This document shows positions 45,035 through 53,497 of a stretch of 64,000 nt of DNA, piece after piece (position 1 is the stretch's first letter; every line of letters starts with the position of its first letter). The DNA lies in the NCBI GenBank assembly GCA_947496355.1, contig CANMCO010000014.1:1-64000 (forward strand). Direction: 5' to 3'. A program made the position numbers and the translations under genes. Origin of the DNA: an uncultured Aquimarina sp. Lineage in GTDB: Bacteria; Bacteroidota; Bacteroidia; Flavobacteriales; Flavobacteriaceae. Under the pieces are notes generated by a model. It saw only the letters and a program-made list of their open reading frames with translations. It was not told the origin of the DNA and did no database searches.

Positions 45035-45688
45035 CTAATTTCCTTTTTTATAATCTGCAAGGAATTTTTCAAGACCTATGTCGGTCAATGGATGTTTTAA
45101 TAATCCTTCAATAGATGAAAGAGGTCCTGTCATTACATCTGCTCCAATTTTAGCACAATCAATAACATGCATAGTATGCCTTACAGAAGCAGCTAAAATC
45201 TGTGTATCGAAACCATAATTATCATAGATCAATCTAATCTCTGCAATAAGGTTAAGACCATCTGTAGAGATATCATCTAACCTACCAATAAATGGAGATA
45301 CATATGTAGCACCAGCTTTTGCTGCAAGTAACGCTTGTCCTGCAGAAAAAACAAGTGTACAATTTGTTTTTATACCATTATCGCTAAAATATTTGATTGC
45401 CTTTACTCCATCTTTAATCATAGGCACTTTTACTATAATCTGTTCATGAAGTTTTGCTAACTCCTCTCCTTCTTTAATAATCCCTTCATAATCTGTTGAG
45501 ATCACTTCTGCACTTACATCTCCCGTTACAATATCACATATCTTTTTATAGTGATTAATGATATTCTCTTTACCAGTGATACCTTCTTTTGCCATTAGCG
45601 ATGGGTTGGTAGTAACTCCATCCAAAACACCAAGATCCTGCGCTTCTTTAATCTGATCAAGGTTAGCAGTATCAATAAAAAACTTCAT
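45035..45688 (-). CDS. fsa: fructose-6-phosphate aldolase / transaldolase-like
   Basis: A 217-residue member of the small transaldolase/FSA family. It starts MKFFIDTANLDQIKEA; the Schiff-base Lys is Lys87 in IIVKVPMI. Family landmarks VTTNPSLMAKEG, NCTLVFSAGQALLAAKAGA and SPFIGRLDD are present. The family covers both transaldolases of the pentose phosphate pathway and fructose-6-phosphate aldolases; sequence at this level does not separate them. A TATCTTCG -7-like element lies at 45750-45743. Confidence 0.9.
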   Translation of the reverse strand: MKFFIDTANLDQIKEAQDLGVLDGVTTNPSLMAKEGITGKENIINHYKKICDIVTGDVSAEVISTDYEGIIKEGEELAKLHEQIIVKVPMIKDGVKAIKYFSDNGIKTNCTLVFSAGQALLAAKAGATYVSPFIGRLDDISTDGLNLIAEIRLIYDNYGFDTQILAASVRHTMHVIDCAKIGADVMTGPLSSIEGLLKHPLTDIGLEKFLADYKKGN

Positions 45689-45742
45689 AGTAGTAATATT
45701 TAAATTTGTTGTGTATAATTTTTATGTTTTTCTCCTAGATTG

Positions 45743-45750
45743 CGAAGATA
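45743..45750 (-). promoter_or_regulatory. -7-like element for fsa
   Basis: TATCTTCG on the minus strand, one base off TAnnTTTG, lies 54 bases upstream of the ATG. Confidence 0.35.
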
Positions 45751-45779
45751 AAATATTTGTAAACTAAAGGATGATAAAA

Positions 45780-46601
45780 TTATAATTTATAATGATTCAT
45801 TAACAGCCTCTCGTACATCTTATCTGGTAAAATCCGTTTAAGCACAATCGAAAATTTTTGCATAAACACGCCAACTTTGTAATGCACTTTAGGGTTTTTA
45901 GTTTTAATGATCTTATAAACAACTTTAGCCATTTCCATAGGATCGCTTCCAGAATCTACATGATCATTCATTAATTTTAGTGTATCCCCATAAACTTCTT
46001 TATAAGGAGAATCAGCAATAATTGGAACATGATATCTACCTGCTGCAATATTTGTGGCGAAATCTCCAGGCGCTATATTACACATTTCAATATTAAAGCT
46101 CTTCAACTCCATCCTCCATGCTTCAGTCGTTATTTCAAGAGCTCCTTTAGAGGCACTATAAATCCCTCTAAACGGTAACCCCATATAACCAGCTATAGAA
46201 GTAATGTTAATCACCAAACCATGTCCTTGTTTTCTCATTAAAGGCAAAGTAGCTTTTGTTACATCAATAGGACCAAAATAATTCGTAGTAAAATTTTTTA
46301 GTATCTCTTCTCGTGGCACCTCTTCTATTGCACCCATTATACCTGCTCCTGCATTATTAATCAAAATATCCAATCGACCATGTTCTTGTTCTATTTCATC
46401 TATAGCAGATTTGATACTATTAGTATCGGCTACATCTAATTGTAGAAGGGTAAATGGTTCAAAATTTGGAAACTTAGCCGGATTGCGACTTGTGCCGTAT
46501 ACAATATATCCTTTATTATGGAGAAATGTTCCAATTGATTTTCCTATCCCAGAGGAACCTCCTGTGATTAAAACAACAGTAGAATTTTGATCGGTATTCA
46601 T
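45780..46601 (-). CDS. short-chain dehydrogenase/reductase
   Basis: A 273-residue classical SDR. The nucleotide site is ITGGSSGIG (12-20); NNAG is at 82-85; the catalytic Ser135, Tyr148 and Lys152 are in INITSIAGY and GIYSASKGA. It should be a cytoplasmic NAD(P)-dependent oxidoreductase of unknown substrate. It is unusual that a perfect -7 box (TATATTTG at 46614-46607) ends only 5 bases before the ATG, which would leave almost no leader. Confidence 0.88.
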   Translation of the reverse strand: MNTDQNSTVVLITGGSSGIGKSIGTFLHNKGYIVYGTSRNPAKFPNFEPFTLLQLDVADTNSIKSAIDEIEQEHGRLDILINNAGAGIMGAIEEVPREEILKNFTTNYFGPIDVTKATLPLMRKQGHGLVINITSIAGYMGLPFRGIYSASKGALEITTEAWRMELKSFNIEMCNIAPGDFATNIAAGRYHVPIIADSPYKEVYGDTLKLMNDHVDSGSDPMEMAKVVYKIIKTKNPKVHYKVGVFMQKFSIVLKRILPDKMYERLLMNHYKL

Positions 46602-46606
46602 GATCG

Positions 46607-46614
46607 CAAATATA
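46607..46614 (-). promoter_or_regulatory. -7 element directly before the SDR start codon
   Basis: TATATTTG fits TAnnTTTG exactly, and the ATG at 46601 starts 5 bases beyond it, about where transcription would begin. Leaderless mRNA or a later start is possible. Confidence 0.4.
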
Positions 46615-46701
46615 CAATTCTGATTTACGAATAGAGACTAATGAACTTGTAATTATTGAGAGAAAAGAGATTTTTTTCTGTAACAATAGGGTACAAAAAA
46701 A

Positions 46702-46795
46702 GGCAAGCTACCTACATCACACTGCTACAACCGTTTACCTTTGCTGCGTTCCCGCCCTGGAGGATTCAACAGGAGCTAGTTGTGTAGGACTTGCC
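46702..46795 (-). ncRNA. ffs: signal recognition particle RNA (small SRP RNA / 4.5S)
   Basis: On the minus strand the RNA starts GGCAAGTCC and ends GGTAGCTTGCC, so the two ends pair (GGCAAG with CTTGCC). The apical part carries the conserved SRP core: TGAATCCTCCAGGGCGGGAA and then CGCAGCAAAGGTAA, with the GGAA-type loop and the Ffh-binding internal loops. About 94 bases long, as in other Bacteroidota. It is followed by a T run, and preceded by a promoter. It acts with Ffh and FtsY to bring membrane proteins to the translocon. Confidence 0.93.
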
Positions 46796-46799
46796 GCTG

Positions 46800-46829
46800 C
46801 AAAGATACGATCTTTAGTAAATAAAACAA
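46800..46829 (-). promoter_or_regulatory. SRP RNA promoter
   Basis: On the minus strand TTG (46829-46827) and TATCTTTG (46807-46800) have a 19-base spacer and the box ends 4 bases before the RNA's first base, a textbook Bacteroidota promoter. Confidence 0.75.
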
Positions 46830-46884
46830 TGATTTTTTAAACCCAATTAAAATAAATATCTTGCTATAAATTTTAATCATTCGC

Positions 46885-47964
46885 ATGAATATCCGTAACT
46901 CCTTCGTCATCATTATATTAAGTTTAGTCCTTTTTTCCTGTGGAAGTAATCAGGATAAGAAAAAAAAATATTTTTCTATACTTACAGAAAATGATCAGGC
47001 AATTTTCAAGTTAGGAGAAACTGTAAAAGCCAGTATAAAAAATACCAAAAACATAAAAATTGATTCGGTTACTTATATCCTTAATGGCAAAAGAGTAGTC
47101 TCTAATGTAGATTTTAAGTATAATGAAAAAATAGATGATGAAAAACTGGGTAATCATATGTTAACTGCCCAAGTATTTTATGATGGGAACATTGATACAA
47201 TATCCAAGAAAATTGTTCTTCTCAGTAACAAATCACCAAAACTTTATTCTTACAAAATCATTGCAGAGTATCCTCATGATATAAAAGCTTTTACTCAGGG
47301 GTTAGAGTTTTTTGGAGATACACTTTATGAAAGTACCGGAAAAAAAGGAATGTCTTCTTTAAGAAAAACGAATTATAAAACAGGGGAAGTTCTTATTAAA
47401 AAAGAAATTCCAAAAGAATATTTTGCAGAAGGAATCACTATTCTAAATAATAAGATTTTTCAACTTACATGGCTATCAAAGGAGGGCTTTATTTACAACC
47501 TAAATTCTTTAGAAAAAACACAAAACTTTGCCTATAATCAAAGTAAAGAAGGCTGGGGCTTATGTAATGATGGTGAACGCATATATAAAAGCGATGGTAC
47601 CGAAAAAATATGGATCCTTGATCCAATAACGCTTGCAGAGAAGGAATATATCCAAATAGTGACTAATAAAGGTGTCAAAACCAAATTTAATGAACTTGAA
47701 TGGGTAGATGGAAAAATTTATGCAAACACATGGCCAAAGCATGGATCCACCAATAAATCCAATCTAAAAAGTAGTATTACGATAATTAATCCAAAAAATG
47801 GAGCAATAGAAGCTGTAGTAGACCTAAGAGGATTACGAGATAATGTCAAACAGCATCAAGAATTAGATGTCCTAAACGGTATCGCTTATAAAGCAGATAC
47901 AAAACAGCTATTCGTTACCGGAAAAAATTGGGATAAACTTTTTGAAATTGAGATCATTAAGTAG
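46885..47964 (+). CDS. glutaminyl-peptide cyclotransferase, lipoprotein
   Basis: A 359-residue lipoprotein (lipobox LVLFSC, Cys19). Residues of about 35-110 form a small beta domain; residues 115-359 are a five-bladed propeller of the plant-type glutaminyl cyclase family (Glu_cyclase_2), with FTQGLEFFGDTLYESTG, FAEGITILNNKIFQLTW, GWGLCNDGERIYKSDGTE, NELEWVDGKIYANTWP and NGIAYKADTKQLFVTGKNW. It turns N-terminal Gln of exported proteins to pyroglutamate; T9SS cargo often shows this modification, so a link with secretion is plausible but inferred. It is monocistronic. Confidence 0.9.
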   Translation: MNIRNSFVIIILSLVLFSCGSNQDKKKKYFSILTENDQAIFKLGETVKASIKNTKNIKIDSVTYILNGKRVVSNVDFKYNEKIDDEKLGNHMLTAQVFYDGNIDTISKKIVLLSNKSPKLYSYKIIAEYPHDIKAFTQGLEFFGDTLYESTGKKGMSSLRKTNYKTGEVLIKKEIPKEYFAEGITILNNKIFQLTWLSKEGFIYNLNSLEKTQNFAYNQSKEGWGLCNDGERIYKSDGTEKIWILDPITLAEKEYIQIVTNKGVKTKFNELEWVDGKIYANTWPKHGSTNKSNLKSSITIINPKNGAIEAVVDLRGLRDNVKQHQELDVLNGIAYKADTKQLFVTGKNWDKLFEIEIIK

Positions 47965-48043
47965 CTATAGACAGTGTAAAAACCTACTATATAAAGCCTA
48001 AAACATAAAACCCAACTGCAACACCATAATAAATATCTCGTTA

Positions 48044-48076
48044 TTGTAATAGACAGATAATAAACCGTACCTTTGC
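48044..48076 (+). promoter_or_regulatory. predicted promoter of the DEAD-box helicase gene
   Basis: TTG (48044-48046) and TACCTTTG (48069-48076) have a 22-base spacer; the ATG is 16 bases after the box. Confidence 0.6.
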
Positions 48077-48092
48077 GGCTTATTTTTAGTAT

Positions 48093-49853
48093 ATGAACAA
48101 ATTTGAAGAATTAGGTCTTGGTGAAGCCATTGTAAAAGCGGTGAATGATATGGGGTTTGAAACCCCTAGTGAAGTACAAGAAAAGGCCATTCCTATTTTA
48201 CTTGATAAGGACACAGACATTGTAGCCCTTGCACAAACAGGAACTGGAAAAACAGCAGCTTTTGGTTTTCCTTTAATAGAAAAAGTAGATAGTAAGAGTA
48301 GAATTACACAAGGGTTAATCCTCTCTCCTACTCGTGAACTTTGTTTACAAATCACAAACGAACTTAAAAATTACGCAAAACATATTCCTGGATTACGTAC
48401 TGTAGCAATCTATGGTGGTGCCAGCATTATGGATCAGGCCAAAGAAATTAAGCGTGGAGCACAGATTGTTGTAGCAACTCCTGGACGTATGCAAGATATG
48501 ATCAACCGAAAAATGGTGGATATTTCAAATATCGGTTATTGCGTATTGGATGAAGCAGATGAGATGCTTAATATGGGGTTCTATGAAGATATTACTGCAA
48601 TTTTATCGCATACCCCAAAAGATAAAAACACTTGGTTATTTTCTGCAACAATGCCAAGAGAGGTTTCTACCATTGCTAAACGCTTTATGCATGAGCCAAT
48701 AGAAATTACCGTTGGTCATAAAAATACAGGTTCTAAAAATGTATCTCACGAATATTATGTAGTTAATTCTAGAGATCGATATGCCGCATTAAAAAGATTA
48801 GCAGATGCCAATCCTGATATTTTTTCGGTAATCTTTTGTCGTACCAAGCGTGATACGCAAAAAGTTGCAGAAAACCTTATAGGAGATGGATATAACGCAG
48901 CTGCCTTACATGGTGACTTAAGTCAAAATCAACGTGACTTAGTAATGAAAAGCTTTAGAAACAGACAGATACAAATGCTTGTTGCCACAGATGTAGCAGC
49001 TCGTGGTATTGATGTAGACGATGTAACCCATGTCATAAATTATCAACTTCCTGATGAGATAGAAACCTATACACATAGAAGCGGAAGAACGGGACGTGCC
49101 GGTAAAAGCGGGGTTTCTATGGTTATTGTTTCTAAAAGCGAAGTACGAAAGATAAAATCTGTAGAACGAATCATCAAAAAGAGTTTTGAGAAAAAAGAAA
49201 TTCCAAGTGGTGAAGAAATCTGCCAAGTGCAGTTATTTCATTTAGCTAGTGACATCAAAAAAGCCGAAATAGACCATGAAATTGACAGCTATCTACCGTC
49301 TATCAATGAAGTTCTTGAAGAATTCTCTAAAGAAGAATTGATCAAAAAATTCTTTTCTGTAGAATTCTCACGTTTTCATAACTATTACAAAAAAGCAAAG
49401 GATCTAAATGCATCTGGAAATGACAATGACAGAAGTTCTAGTGCTGATGGAAGTACAAGGTACTTTATTAATGTAGGAGAAAAAGATGGATTTGATTGGA
49501 TGAAGCTAAAAGATTTCCTTAAAGAAGTTTTAGAATTAGGTGGAGATTCATTAAGTCGGGTTGATGTAAAAGAAAGTTTTTCTTTCTTCAATACGAATAC
49601 TGAACATCAGGAACGCGTACTTGCTATTTTTGAAGATTTCAGAATGGAAGGAAGAAAAGTTAACGTAGAAATTTCTAAAGATTCTGGTCGTAGCAGAGGA
49701 AGAGGTCGTCGTGATGGTGGCGGCGGTTTTAAAGGAAAACGCAGGAGCGATGGATTTAAACCAAAAGGTAAAAAACGCTTCGATTCTAATGAGGATAGAG
49801 GTAGTAGAAGTGATAGAGGAAGAGATCGTAGAAAACGTAGTGATCGCAGATAA
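48093..49853 (+). CDS. DEAD-box RNA helicase with DbpA-like RNA-binding domain
   Basis: A 586-residue ATP-dependent RNA helicase. Motifs: Q motif (FETPSEVQEKAI), AQTGTGKT (47-54), PTRELCLQ, TPGR, DEAD, SAT, ARGIDVDDV, HRSGRTGRAG. Residues of about 450-530 (RYFINVGEKDGFDWMKLKDF) match a DbpA/CsdA-type RNA-binding domain, and the last 55 residues are a Gly/Arg/Lys/Ser-rich basic tail. It most resembles CsdA/DeaD, implicated in ribosome assembly and cold adaptation. It has its own promoter. Confidence 0.95.
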   Translation: MNKFEELGLGEAIVKAVNDMGFETPSEVQEKAIPILLDKDTDIVALAQTGTGKTAAFGFPLIEKVDSKSRITQGLILSPTRELCLQITNELKNYAKHIPGLRTVAIYGGASIMDQAKEIKRGAQIVVATPGRMQDMINRKMVDISNIGYCVLDEADEMLNMGFYEDITAILSHTPKDKNTWLFSATMPREVSTIAKRFMHEPIEITVGHKNTGSKNVSHEYYVVNSRDRYAALKRLADANPDIFSVIFCRTKRDTQKVAENLIGDGYNAAALHGDLSQNQRDLVMKSFRNRQIQMLVATDVAARGIDVDDVTHVINYQLPDEIETYTHRSGRTGRAGKSGVSMVIVSKSEVRKIKSVERIIKKSFEKKEIPSGEEICQVQLFHLASDIKKAEIDHEIDSYLPSINEVLEEFSKEELIKKFFSVEFSRFHNYYKKAKDLNASGNDNDRSSSADGSTRYFINVGEKDGFDWMKLKDFLKEVLELGGDSLSRVDVKESFSFFNTNTEHQERVLAIFEDFRMEGRKVNVEISKDSGRSRGRGRRDGGGGFKGKRRSDGFKPKGKKRFDSNEDRGSRSDRGRDRRKRSDRR

Positions 49854-49934
49854 ATTTATATATTAACATAGTAATATGATTTTTGGCGCGGTTTTTATGT
49901 TATCTTAATATAAAAAGAACGTCATATATATTAA

Positions 49935-50696
49935 ATGAAAAGAATATTATTTTACATATTATTTATAAGTACAACTACTTATGCGCAAGTAGATAATTTG
50001 GGAGTTATTAAAGGAAAAGTATTAAACGCTTCTACAGATCAGAAACTCGAGAATGTTCACATTATTAATTTAAGCCAGGTAATTGGTACAATCACTAATA
50101 ATGAAGGAGATTTTTCGATTCAGGCAAAAGTAAACGATACATTATACTTTTCCTATATTGGATATAAACCACTACAAGTTAGAGTCACGAATGACTGGAT
50201 TAAGTTTGGTGATGTTAAAATTAAAATGACCGAGCTAGGTATAGCACTTGAAGAAGTTGTTGTAGCGGATGTTCAACTGACCGGGTATTTAGAAATTGAC
50301 GCAAAAAGAATACCTGTATATAACAATTATAGATATAGTATTTCTGGTCTTAACTCTGGTTACGAAGGAGGAAGTAAACAACCCGGAGCGGTAAACAAAG
50401 TATTGGGAGCAATATTTAATCCTGCAGATTTCTTATATAATATCTTCAGTAAACGATCCAAAGAATTAAGGAAACTGCGTAAAATGAAGAAAGATGATGA
50501 AATCAGAAATCTTCTTGAAACTAAATTTGATCGCGCTACTTTAATGGCTCTGCTACAAGTAGAACGATTAGATATTGACGAAATCCTTAGAAATTGTAAT
50601 TATTCTTCAGATTTTATAAAATTTGCCAACGATCTACAGATTTTGGATGCCATTAGTGAATGCTATGAAGAATATAAAATTCTAGATAGGAAATAA
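49935..50696 (+). CDS. exported protein with carboxypeptidase-regulatory-like domain
   Basis: A 253-residue protein with a signal peptide ending TTTYAQ. Residues 23-105 (GVIKGKVLNASTDQKLENVHIINLS, then YIGYKPLQVRV, EEVVVADVQLTGY) form a carboxypeptidase D regulatory-like / CNA-B fold, as in the N-terminus of TonB-dependent receptors. The remaining 150 residues are helical (ELRKLRKMKKDDEIRNLLE) and do not hold a barrel. The function is unknown. It abuts the VOC gene end to end: its stop ends at 50696 and the VOC stop begins at 50697. Confidence 0.8.
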   Translation: MKRILFYILFISTTTYAQVDNLGVIKGKVLNASTDQKLENVHIINLSQVIGTITNNEGDFSIQAKVNDTLYFSYIGYKPLQVRVTNDWIKFGDVKIKMTELGIALEEVVVADVQLTGYLEIDAKRIPVYNNYRYSISGLNSGYEGGSKQPGAVNKVLGAIFNPADFLYNIFSKRSKELRKLRKMKKDDEIRNLLETKFDRATLMALLQVERLDIDEILRNCNYSSDFIKFANDLQILDAISECYEEYKILDRK

Positions 50697-51062
50697 TTAT
50701 TTCTGAGAATGTAGTGCTATTCTATTGCCTTCAGAATCTATGAAATATGCATAATATCCATTATCTTCTGAAATTTGTGTTTTACCCGAAACAACATTTC
50801 CTCCAGCGGCTTCCACTCTACTGATCTCGTTTTCAACATCATCACAATAAAAGTAAACTAAAACCCCATCATTACTCGGTTTATAATGCTCTCCTGCATT
50901 AATCAAGCTTCCGGTAGCAATACCAGATTCATTTTTATTAGGAAACCAACCCATTTCTATACCTTCCATTTTATGCAATCCTATCTGGATATCAAAAACT
51001 TTTTCATAAAAAGTTTTTGCTCTATTCATGTCTGTAACCGGAATTTCGAACCAAGTAACCAT
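50697..51062 (-). CDS. VOC family protein (glyoxalase-like)
   Basis: A 121-residue vicinal-oxygen-chelate protein: two betaalphabetabetabeta modules, MVTWFEIPVTDMNRAKTFYEKVF and LVYFYCDDVENEISRVEAAGG. Metal-ligand-like residues at the ends of strands (Glu6, and the final Asp/His region IDSEGNRIALHS) are compatible with metal binding, but activity cannot be assigned. Its stop is next to the stop of the convergent gene. Confidence 0.85.
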   Translation of the reverse strand: MVTWFEIPVTDMNRAKTFYEKVFDIQIGLHKMEGIEMGWFPNKNESGIATGSLINAGEHYKPSNDGVLVYFYCDDVENEISRVEAAGGNVVSGKTQISEDNGYYAYFIDSEGNRIALHSQK

Positions 51063-51088
51063 AGTATATCATTTTAAGTCATAGAAAG

Positions 51089-51745
51089 TTACTCATTATT
51101 ATGATATCGAGCAATAATTTGTTCATGACTTTTGATCACCTTCTTGGCCCATTCCATTCGTTTTTGTAGTTTCTCTTCTTCAGGTAATGACCAATCTATA
51201 TTCGTTTTTCTTAATTCTGAAGAAACATGTTGCAATATTATTGCTGCAGAAACTGAGATATTGAGGCTTTCTGTAAAACCAACCATAGGAATATGCAACT
51301 TACAATCTGCAGCCTCAAGAACAATATCACTTAGACCTTGTTGTTCTCTACCAAAGAAAAAAGCCGAAGGTTTGGATAGATCAAACTCTGATAGGACCTT
51401 AGAATCATCGTGTGGCGTTGTAGCGACTATCTGATATCCCTTATCTTTTAGCGTTTTAAGACATTCCTTAGTAGTTGGATATCGATTAATATCTACCCAT
51501 TTCTGAGCACCCATAGCAATTTCCCTATCTATTCGTTTTACATTTACCTCCTCTATCACATGCACATTCTGGATTCCAAAAACATCACAGCTACGTATCA
51601 CTGCACTTGTATTATGTAATTGATACACATCTTCTATAGCCACTGTAAAGTGATTGGTTCTCTTTTCTAAAATGTTTTTATTTAATTCCCGTCTTCTTTC
51701 GGTGAGAAAAGACTCTAAATATTCAAGAAGTTTTACATCTACCAT
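51089..51745 (-). CDS. trmH: tRNA (guanosine-2'-O-)-methyltransferase, TrmH/SpoU family
   Basis: With the ATG at 51745 the protein has 218 residues. It belongs to the SpoU/TrmH class with a knotted fold. Motif 1 (NTSAVIRSCDVFGIQNVHVIEE), motif 2 (FFFGREQQGLSDIVLEAAD) and motif 3 (MVGFTESLNISVSAAIIL) are all visible. It should methylate the 2'-hydroxyl of G18 in tRNA, though other rRNA targets are possible. The frame is open to ATG 51772, but MVDVKLLEYLESFL is the family's usual N-terminus. Two minus-strand terminator-like hairpins lie just upstream. Confidence 0.9.
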   Translation of the reverse strand: MVDVKLLEYLESFLTERRRELNKNILEKRTNHFTVAIEDVYQLHNTSAVIRSCDVFGIQNVHVIEEVNVKRIDREIAMGAQKWVDINRYPTTKECLKTLKDKGYQIVATTPHDDSKVLSEFDLSKPSAFFFGREQQGLSDIVLEAADCKLHIPMVGFTESLNISVSAAIILQHVSSELRKTNIDWSLPEEEKLQKRMEWAKKVIKSHEQIIARYHNNE

Positions 51746-51782
51746 AGCTGCTAAAATAAAAACATCTATCATTTTTTACATT

Positions 51783-51819
51783 AAAAAGAGCTGCCTAATT
51801 TGTAAAACCAGACAGCTCT
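51783..51819 (-). terminator. terminator-like hairpin upstream of trmH
   Basis: On the minus strand AGAGCTG (51819-51813) pairs with CAGCTCT (51793-51787), with a further CT/AG pair past one mismatch, and is followed by a T run. It would end a transcript arriving from the right. Confidence 0.6.
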
Positions 51820-51927
51820 CTCCCGAAATCTACATTCAATCTAAAAAAACACTCAAATTTAAAATTGGCTTTATACTACTTGCACAAAATATATTGGACT
51901 CACTACTGTGGGTTAATTTTTAAGATA

Positions 51928-51963
51928 AAACCCCCCGAAATTACCCCTAACACCGGGGGGTTT
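51928..51963. terminator. C6/G6 hairpin, terminator-like
   Basis: AAACCCCCCG pairs with CGGGGGGTTT around a 16-base loop. The minus strand continues with TTTTATCTT after the stem, the plus strand with TTTAAAG, so it better fits a minus-strand terminator. Confidence 0.6.
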
Positions 51964-52209
51964 AAAGTAAACACATCGTCAAAATGCATCTTTATAACTA
52001 TTCGCTTATAGAGAAAATAGTTTACGTTTTTATTATTTTATTCTTACGCTCAGTAATTTTAATTTAATCATTAAATGAAATTCTATTATTTTTATATATA
52101 TGTCACTGATTTAATCTTTTCTAAAAAAAATCGGATAAACATCTATTAATAATTAGGACAACAAATACTATAACATAATTCATAGTCAACATGTTAGGTT
52201 TACGCACAG

Positions 52210-52508
52210 TATTACGACTCCATAATAGAGTTATAATTTGGTAAAAAAAACTTGTTAAGAAAGTGCTAAAAATTTTACGGTAAGACCGTAAAGAAGTTAA
52301 AGAATTCCTATATTTCGATTGTGATATCGTGCAAATAGTCAGTATTTGTTTTTCTATACATGAAAAACAAATCTTGCTAAGACATAGAATATATCTTGTA
52401 AGCACAAGAAGTGATATTTCACTCATAATGGTTAATTTAATTAATCGTTATTCAGACCCTGCTTTTGTTGGCTCGCCAAAGTTTTACAAATAGCGGGGTT
52501 GTTTTTTA
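52210..52508 (+). ncRNA. candidate structured non-coding RNA (unknown type)
   Basis: Within 300 bases lie several local palindromes: ACTC/GAGT near 52218-52232, TTTACGGT-AAG-ACCGTAAA at 52274-52292, an 11-bp perfect stem ATTTGTTTTTC/GAAAAACAAAT at 52344-52372, CTTGT/ACAAG near 52397-52410 and GTGA/TCAC near 52412-52423. A GC-rich terminator-like hairpin with T run follows at 52455-52508. The arrangement suggests a stand-alone plus-strand RNA. I do not recognise RNase P, tmRNA or 6S RNA in it. No clear promoter was identified. Confidence 0.3.
52455..52508 (+). terminator. terminator-like hairpin with T run
   Basis: ACCCTGCT (52456-52463) pairs with AGCGGGGT (52492-52499, one G-U pair), enclosing a smaller TTGGC/GCCAA hairpin, and is followed by GTTTTTT. 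No plus-strand coding gene precedes it. Confidence 0.6.
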
Positions 52509-53317
52509 TAGTTGTTAGCCAAACTTTGCTAAAACAACATTTATTTTTTTATCTTTTCTTTATTCAAAATTATTTATCGTTTCTATATATAGCATATGAC
52601 GTATCTACATTTTTAGATATGACCACATTGCATTACTTCATACTACATTTAATATATATTCCCTAAAGCTATTACATCATCTATACCTATATGACATACT
52701 ATCAAAGAGTATCATATAATTATAATATCTAATATTGCATACAAAATCAAATAAATAGTAAAGCTCAGGGTGGGGTAAGAAATAAGCTTTTCTATTCTAA
52801 AAAACATGCGTTTTGTTTTCTTAAAAACAACGTTTAAATATACTCACAAATTGTTAAAACATAACGACATAAAACCACATAATTATTACGGTTTAGCCAT
52901 AAAAAATAAAATTCAATTGTAAAATACCTAAATACCCAGAGAAACTAACTATTCAGCTTATTAAACAAAACATCAAACACTTCTTAATCAATTATTTAAA
53001 AAAAAATATGTTTTTGAAAAGACAGTTTTTTCTTCAATATAGAGTACGAATATTCTTTACCAAATGTCTAAAAAATACGTTTTTGACTTACTTTTTTAAC
53101 ATTTTAACCATTGTAGCATAGCTATAAAAAACGTCATTTTTATATAGATAAACCGTAGCAATTTGTTAACATAAATTATAAAACTCTAGTATCCCTATAG
53201 TTAAAACAACTTACAATATTCAGCAAATAATTATAGTATCCAAAGAGTAATTTTTGGAATATTTTTCATCCATAATGAATAATTTTAAGAAATACTTTAA
53301 CGACTCACTCTTCCTTA

Positions 53318-53479
53318 TCACTTTTGAATTTCTACAGCATGTGGATACATAGTTTCTATACCTTCAGTATCTAATAGCAATTTAGAATTTTCAATTGTAG
53401 CAAAACATACATGCCAGTAATCTCCTTTTCTATTTGTGTGTCTTACATATAAAATAAAAGTAGTCCTTGAAGTACGATT
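53318..53479 (-). pseudogene. 5'-truncated gene remnant
   Basis: On the minus strand a frame of 53 sense codons (53479 to 53321) runs to TGA at 53320-53318 with no start codon except one Met near its end. The translation reads like true protein, with FILYVRHTNRKGDYWHVCFA followed by TIENSKLLLDTEGIETMYPH and ending AVEIQK, rich in Trp, His, Cys and Tyr, unlike the AT noise around it. A stop (53482-53480) closes the frame upstream, and the OmpA gene's end lies at 53498. It looks like the C-terminal end of a lost gene. I do not recognise the family. Confidence 0.4.
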
Positions 53480-53497
53480 TTATGTAAGAACAGACAA

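Larger units (their letters stand above)
51820..53317. other. 1.5-kb AT-rich region without intact genes
   Basis: No coding frame here has believable composition. The left part holds a hairpin at 51928-51963. The centre, 52210-52508, holds a train of hairpins that ends in a terminator-like structure (see separate entries). From 52510 to 53317 the sequence is very AT-rich and I see nothing besides short A or T runs. Confidence 0.6.

Noticed and set aside
46732..46746. TACCTTTG-like promoter element
   Set aside because: It lies inside the SRP RNA on the opposite strand and is part of its conserved core.
52121..52426. 101-codon open frame on the minus strand in the gene-poor region
   Set aside because: Its composition is that of AT-rich noise (many Ile, Leu, Ser, Phe, Cys), it has no ribosome site, and it overlaps the hairpin train.
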